From Chitinophaga fulva (lineage in GTDB: Bacteria; Bacteroidota; Bacteroidia; Chitinophagales; Chitinophagaceae), in contig NZ_JABBGC010000004.1 in NCBI RefSeq assembly GCF_012927205.1, forward strand, positions 124,001 to 188,000: DNA of 64,000 bases. Direction: 5' to 3'. This document shows positions 61,448 through 64,000 of the stretch, in pieces. Each line of letters begins with the position of its first letter. Within the stretch, counting starts at the first letter, position 1. The notes under the pieces were generated by a model. The model was given only the letters and a program-made list of their open reading frames with translations, made no database searches and was not told the DNA's origin. Position numbers and translations under genes: made by a program.

Positions 61448-64000
61448 ATGAAGAAAAAACTGACCTTCCTGGTACGGACCAGCTTGCAGAGCAGCTTCCT
61501 GCTATTGCTGTCGCTGCTGGCCTTCTCCCAGGGAAAGAAGATCACCGGTAAGGTGTTTGATGCACGTGACAACACGCCGCTTCCGGGCGTGACAGTGCAG
61601 GTGAAAGGCACCAGTACCGGTACCCAGTCCGGTCCCGACGGTAGCTATACCATTAATGTACCCGGTAACAACACAACGCTCATATTTTCTTTCGTGGGCT
61701 ACACACCCACTGAAAAACTGGTAGGTAACGTAACCTCACTCAATGCTGCACTGAGCACTGACGTGAAATCACTGCAGGACGTGGTGGTGATCGGTTATGG
61801 TACACAGAAAAGATCTGACGTGACCGGCGCTGTAGCATCGGTAAGAGCCGGCGCATTGCAGGAACGTCCTGCACCTTCCGTTAACCAGGCCCTCAGCGGC
61901 CGTATGCCCGGTGTACAAGTAAGCACCAACTCAGGTCGCCCTGGCGGCCAGACAAGGGTGCGCATCCGCGGTTTCAGCTCTATCAACACTACCAGCAACC
62001 CGCTCTACGTAGTAGATGGAGTAGCGCTGCCCATGGGTAACCAAACACAGAACTCTAACGCGATTGACTATATTAATCCGAATGACATCGAATCTATTGA
62101 AGTACTGAAAGACGCTTCCTCCACCGCTATCTATGGCGCCAGAGGTGCTAACGGTGTCGTGCTGGTCACTACCAAAAAAGGTTCTGCTACCGGCGGCCGC
62201 GTAACGTACGACAACTACTTCGGCATCAACACACCAGGCCCGCACCGCGTGAAAATGCTCAACGCCAAAGAATACCTCGACCTGGAAACACTGGGCTGGA
62301 AAAATGCACAGATCTATGATAAAGCCGGATGGGACAATGGCAACTACGTGAACAGCAATCCTGCCCTGAAAAGAACAGACTCCCGCTTCTTCGATAAAGA
62401 CGGCAACCCGCTGTATGATACCGACTGGTTCAAAGAATCCGTTCAGCACAAACTGACACAGAACCATCAGTTAGGCTTCTCCGGTGGCAACCCTGATACC
62501 CAGTATGGTCTCTACCTCGGTTACCTCGATGATAACGGCTTGCTGCTGAATTCCTATCTGAAACGTTATTCTGCACGCTTTACCATCGATACCAAAATAA
62601 AAGAATGGCTGAAAGTAGGTGGCTCCCTCAGTTATAACAATCAGGAAGAAAACCTGGTAGACATCGGTACCGGCGGTCTTAACTCCGTACGTATGATCAC
62701 CGAGGCTCTGCCTTTCCTGCCGTTGAAACTGGCCGATGGCACCTGGACCAACAATAAGATGTATCCTGGCGCTGAAGGCGGTTCCAACCCGGTACAGATC
62801 CTGACAGACAGAAAATACATCCTGAATACACAGACCACCCTCGGTAATGCTTACGCTAACCTGACGCTGGCCAAAGGGCTCGAACTGCGCAGCACCCTCG
62901 GTGCCAACATCGTGACCCGTGGCCGTAACGAATGGAATGGCCGCTCTCTGCTGGATATCTCCGCCTCTCAGAAAGGTATTGCCATCGTGGCCAATGACCG
63001 CGAATCTTTCTGGTCCTTTGAAAACTACCTGACCTATAATAAACGTTTTGGTACTGATCACTCCTTCACCGGCATGGTGGGTATGGGTGCCTCTGAAAAC
63101 AACTACTTCACCATCAACGCAAGGGGCGAAAACTATTCCACGGATTACTTTGAGAACAACAACCTGGGCGCAGGATCTGTGATCCCTGCCAGTGGCGTGG
63201 GTTCTAGCCGTACCCGGTTTTCGTTCTTCTCTTACTTCACCCGTTTGAACTATGCGTACAAAGACCGCTACCTGCTGACCCTCACTGCCCGCAGAGACGG
63301 ATCTTCCCGCTTCGGTCCTTCCAACAAATACGCTACGTTCCCCTCCGCCGCACTGGCCTGGAGAGTGTCTGAAGAACCGTGGCTGAAAGGCAACCACCTC
63401 CTGTCCAACCTGAAACTGCGTACCAGCTACGGCGTAACCGGTAACTCTGAAATTCCGCCGTACCAGTCACTCGCTACGCTCTCTGCCAGCGGTACTTACG
63501 CTGCGGTTATCAATGGCGCTAAAGTACAGGGCATTGGCACCAACAGGCTGGCCAACCCTGACCTGAAATGGGAAAAGACAGCACAGGCAGACTTCGGCGC
63601 TGAAATAGGCTTGTTCAACAACCGCATCAACCTCGAAGCTGACATCTACTACCGTAAAACAACAGACATGCTGCTCGATGCGCCGGTACCTACTACCAGC
63701 GGTTACGCCACCATCCGTAAAAACATCGGCTCCATGGAGAACAAAGGCCTGGAACTGGCCCTGAATGCACTGGTAATAAACGGAAAAGACTTTACCTGGA
63801 ACACTATCTTCAATATCTCCTTCAACCGTAACAAAATCCTGTCACTCGCTACACCGGCAGATATCTTCGGTGTGGGCGGTCCCAACTTCACCAACCAGAC
63901 CAACATTCTGCGTGTAGGCGAAGCCGTTGGTTCCTTCTGGGGACTGGTACGGGAAGGTACCTGGAGCGAAGCAGAAAGAGCACAGGCCGCTAAATTCCAG
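61448..64000 (+). CDS. SusC/RagA TonB-dependent receptor without STN domain, 3' truncated by window
   Basis: 851 codons visible, still open at the right edge. I chose the ATG at 61448 (MKKKLTFLVRTSLQSSFLLLLSLLAFSQGKKITGKVFD) because it starts an export signal. After the signal comes the carboxypeptidase-regulatory-like domain (GKVFDARDNTPLPGVTVQV), then the plug (LQDVVVIGYGTQKRSDVTGAV, NPLYVVDGVALP, IESIEVLKDASSTAIYGARGANGVVLVTT) and a barrel. Unlike the other SusC in this window it has no STN domain, so an adjacent sigma/FecR pair is not expected to sense it. Its leader holds LacI-type motifs instead. The SusD partner should lie beyond the window. Confidence 0.93.
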   Translation, partial: MKKKLTFLVRTSLQSSFLLLLSLLAFSQGKKITGKVFDARDNTPLPGVTVQVKGTSTGTQSGPDGSYTINVPGNNTTLIFSFVGYTPTEKLVGNVTSLNAALSTDVKSLQDVVVIGYGTQKRSDVTGAVASVRAGALQERPAPSVNQALSGRMPGVQVSTNSGRPGGQTRVRIRGFSSINTTSNPLYVVDGVALPMGNQTQNSNAIDYINPNDIESIEVLKDASSTAIYGARGANGVVLVTTKKGSATGGRVTYDNYFGINTPGPHRVKMLNAKEYLDLETLGWKNAQIYDKAGWDNGNYVNSNPALKRTDSRFFDKDGNPLYDTDWFKESVQHKLTQNHQLGFSGGNPDTQYGLYLGYLDDNGLLLNSYLKRYSARFTIDTKIKEWLKVGGSLSYNNQEENLVDIGTGGLNSVRMITEALPFLPLKLADGTWTNNKMYPGAEGGSNPVQILTDRKYILNTQTTLGNAYANLTLAKGLELRSTLGANIVTRGRNEWNGRSLLDISASQKGIAIVANDRESFWSFENYLTYNKRFGTDHSFTGMVGMGASENNYFTINARGENYSTDYFENNNLGAGSVIPASGVGSSRTRFSFFSYFTRLNYAYKDRYLLTLTARRDGSSRFGPSNKYATFPSAALAWRVSEEPWLKGNHLLSNLKLRTSYGVTGNSEIPPYQSLATLSASGTYAAVINGAKVQGIGTNRLANPDLKWEKTAQADFGAEIGLFNNRINLEADIYYRKTTDMLLDAPVPTTSGYATIRKNIGSMENKGLELALNALVINGKDFTWNTIFNISFNRNKILSLATPADIFGVGGPNFTNQTNILRVGEAVGSFWGLVREGTWSEAERAQAAKFQ

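Noticed and set aside
1-64000. CRISPR arrays, tRNA or rRNA genes, IS elements
   Set aside because: I looked for regularly spaced direct repeats, cloverleaf ends and transposase motifs and found none. A covariance-model scan would be needed to exclude short RNAs.

Overview
The window comes from a Bacteroidota chromosome and most resembles a glycan-degrading Chitinophaga-type soil bacterium. The evidence is two SusC/RagA receptors with a SusD partner, an ECF sigma/FecR pair, many secreted glycosidases, the two-gene MarR/E1 arrangement, and promoter-like sites of the Bacteroidota form TTTG-N20-TAnnTTTG. The genus is inferred from gene style and roughly 50% GC; it is not proven. I saw no tRNA, rRNA, CRISPR array, IS element or prophage.

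Layout. 0-9.3 kb: a plus-strand cassette of secreted carbohydrate enzymes (GH2, cut by the window start; GH95; GH29; GH36; an alginate-lyase-fold lyase). Three of its junctions are tight or ATGA-overlapped, and a hairpin terminator sits before the last gene. 9.3-12.5 kb: a small orphan gene, a membrane-tethered sigma-like/TPR fusion divergent from a FecR-like protein, and a MarR regulator. 12.7-15.8 kb (minus): mannonate dehydratase, glycerate kinase and a Spy-like periplasmic protein. 16-20.3 kb: two adjacent exported amidohydrolase-like proteins in which the metal-binding HxH motif survives in only one of three modules. 20.4-22.6 kb: tyrS and a secreted TapB/DUF3108-like protein. 22.6-28.6 kb (minus): a six-gene nucleotide-sugar operon (aminotransferase, ugd, UDP-xylose synthase, rfbB, rfbC, rfbD) divergent from waaA.

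28.7-47 kb is mostly housekeeping: waaA, tdk, gtrA-like, biotin carboxylase, ccmB-ccmC-ccmD-like cytochrome c assembly genes, glutamate dehydrogenase, an orphan HsdR-N nuclease-fold protein, AMP nucleosidase, a fused oligopeptide-type ABC ATPase, queA, ispD, a Gfo/Idh oxidoreductase, radC, prs, rplY, pth and a fumarylacetoacetase-family protein. 47.1-49.9 kb: a MarR regulator divergent from a fused alpha/beta 2-oxoacid dehydrogenase E1, with an inverted repeat between them.

49.9-60.4 kb (minus): a polysaccharide/nutrient uptake locus with the cell-surface signalling order sigma, FecR, STN-containing SusC, SusD, zinc-metallohydrolase lipoprotein and two DUF4302 lipoproteins. A 1-kb non-coding leader (60.4-61.4 kb) follows. 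It carries four copies of a LacI-type operator-like motif and a triplicated 19-bp repeat, and it leads into a second SusC without an STN domain that runs off the right edge. The two loci are therefore divergent and appear to be controlled by different signalling logic.
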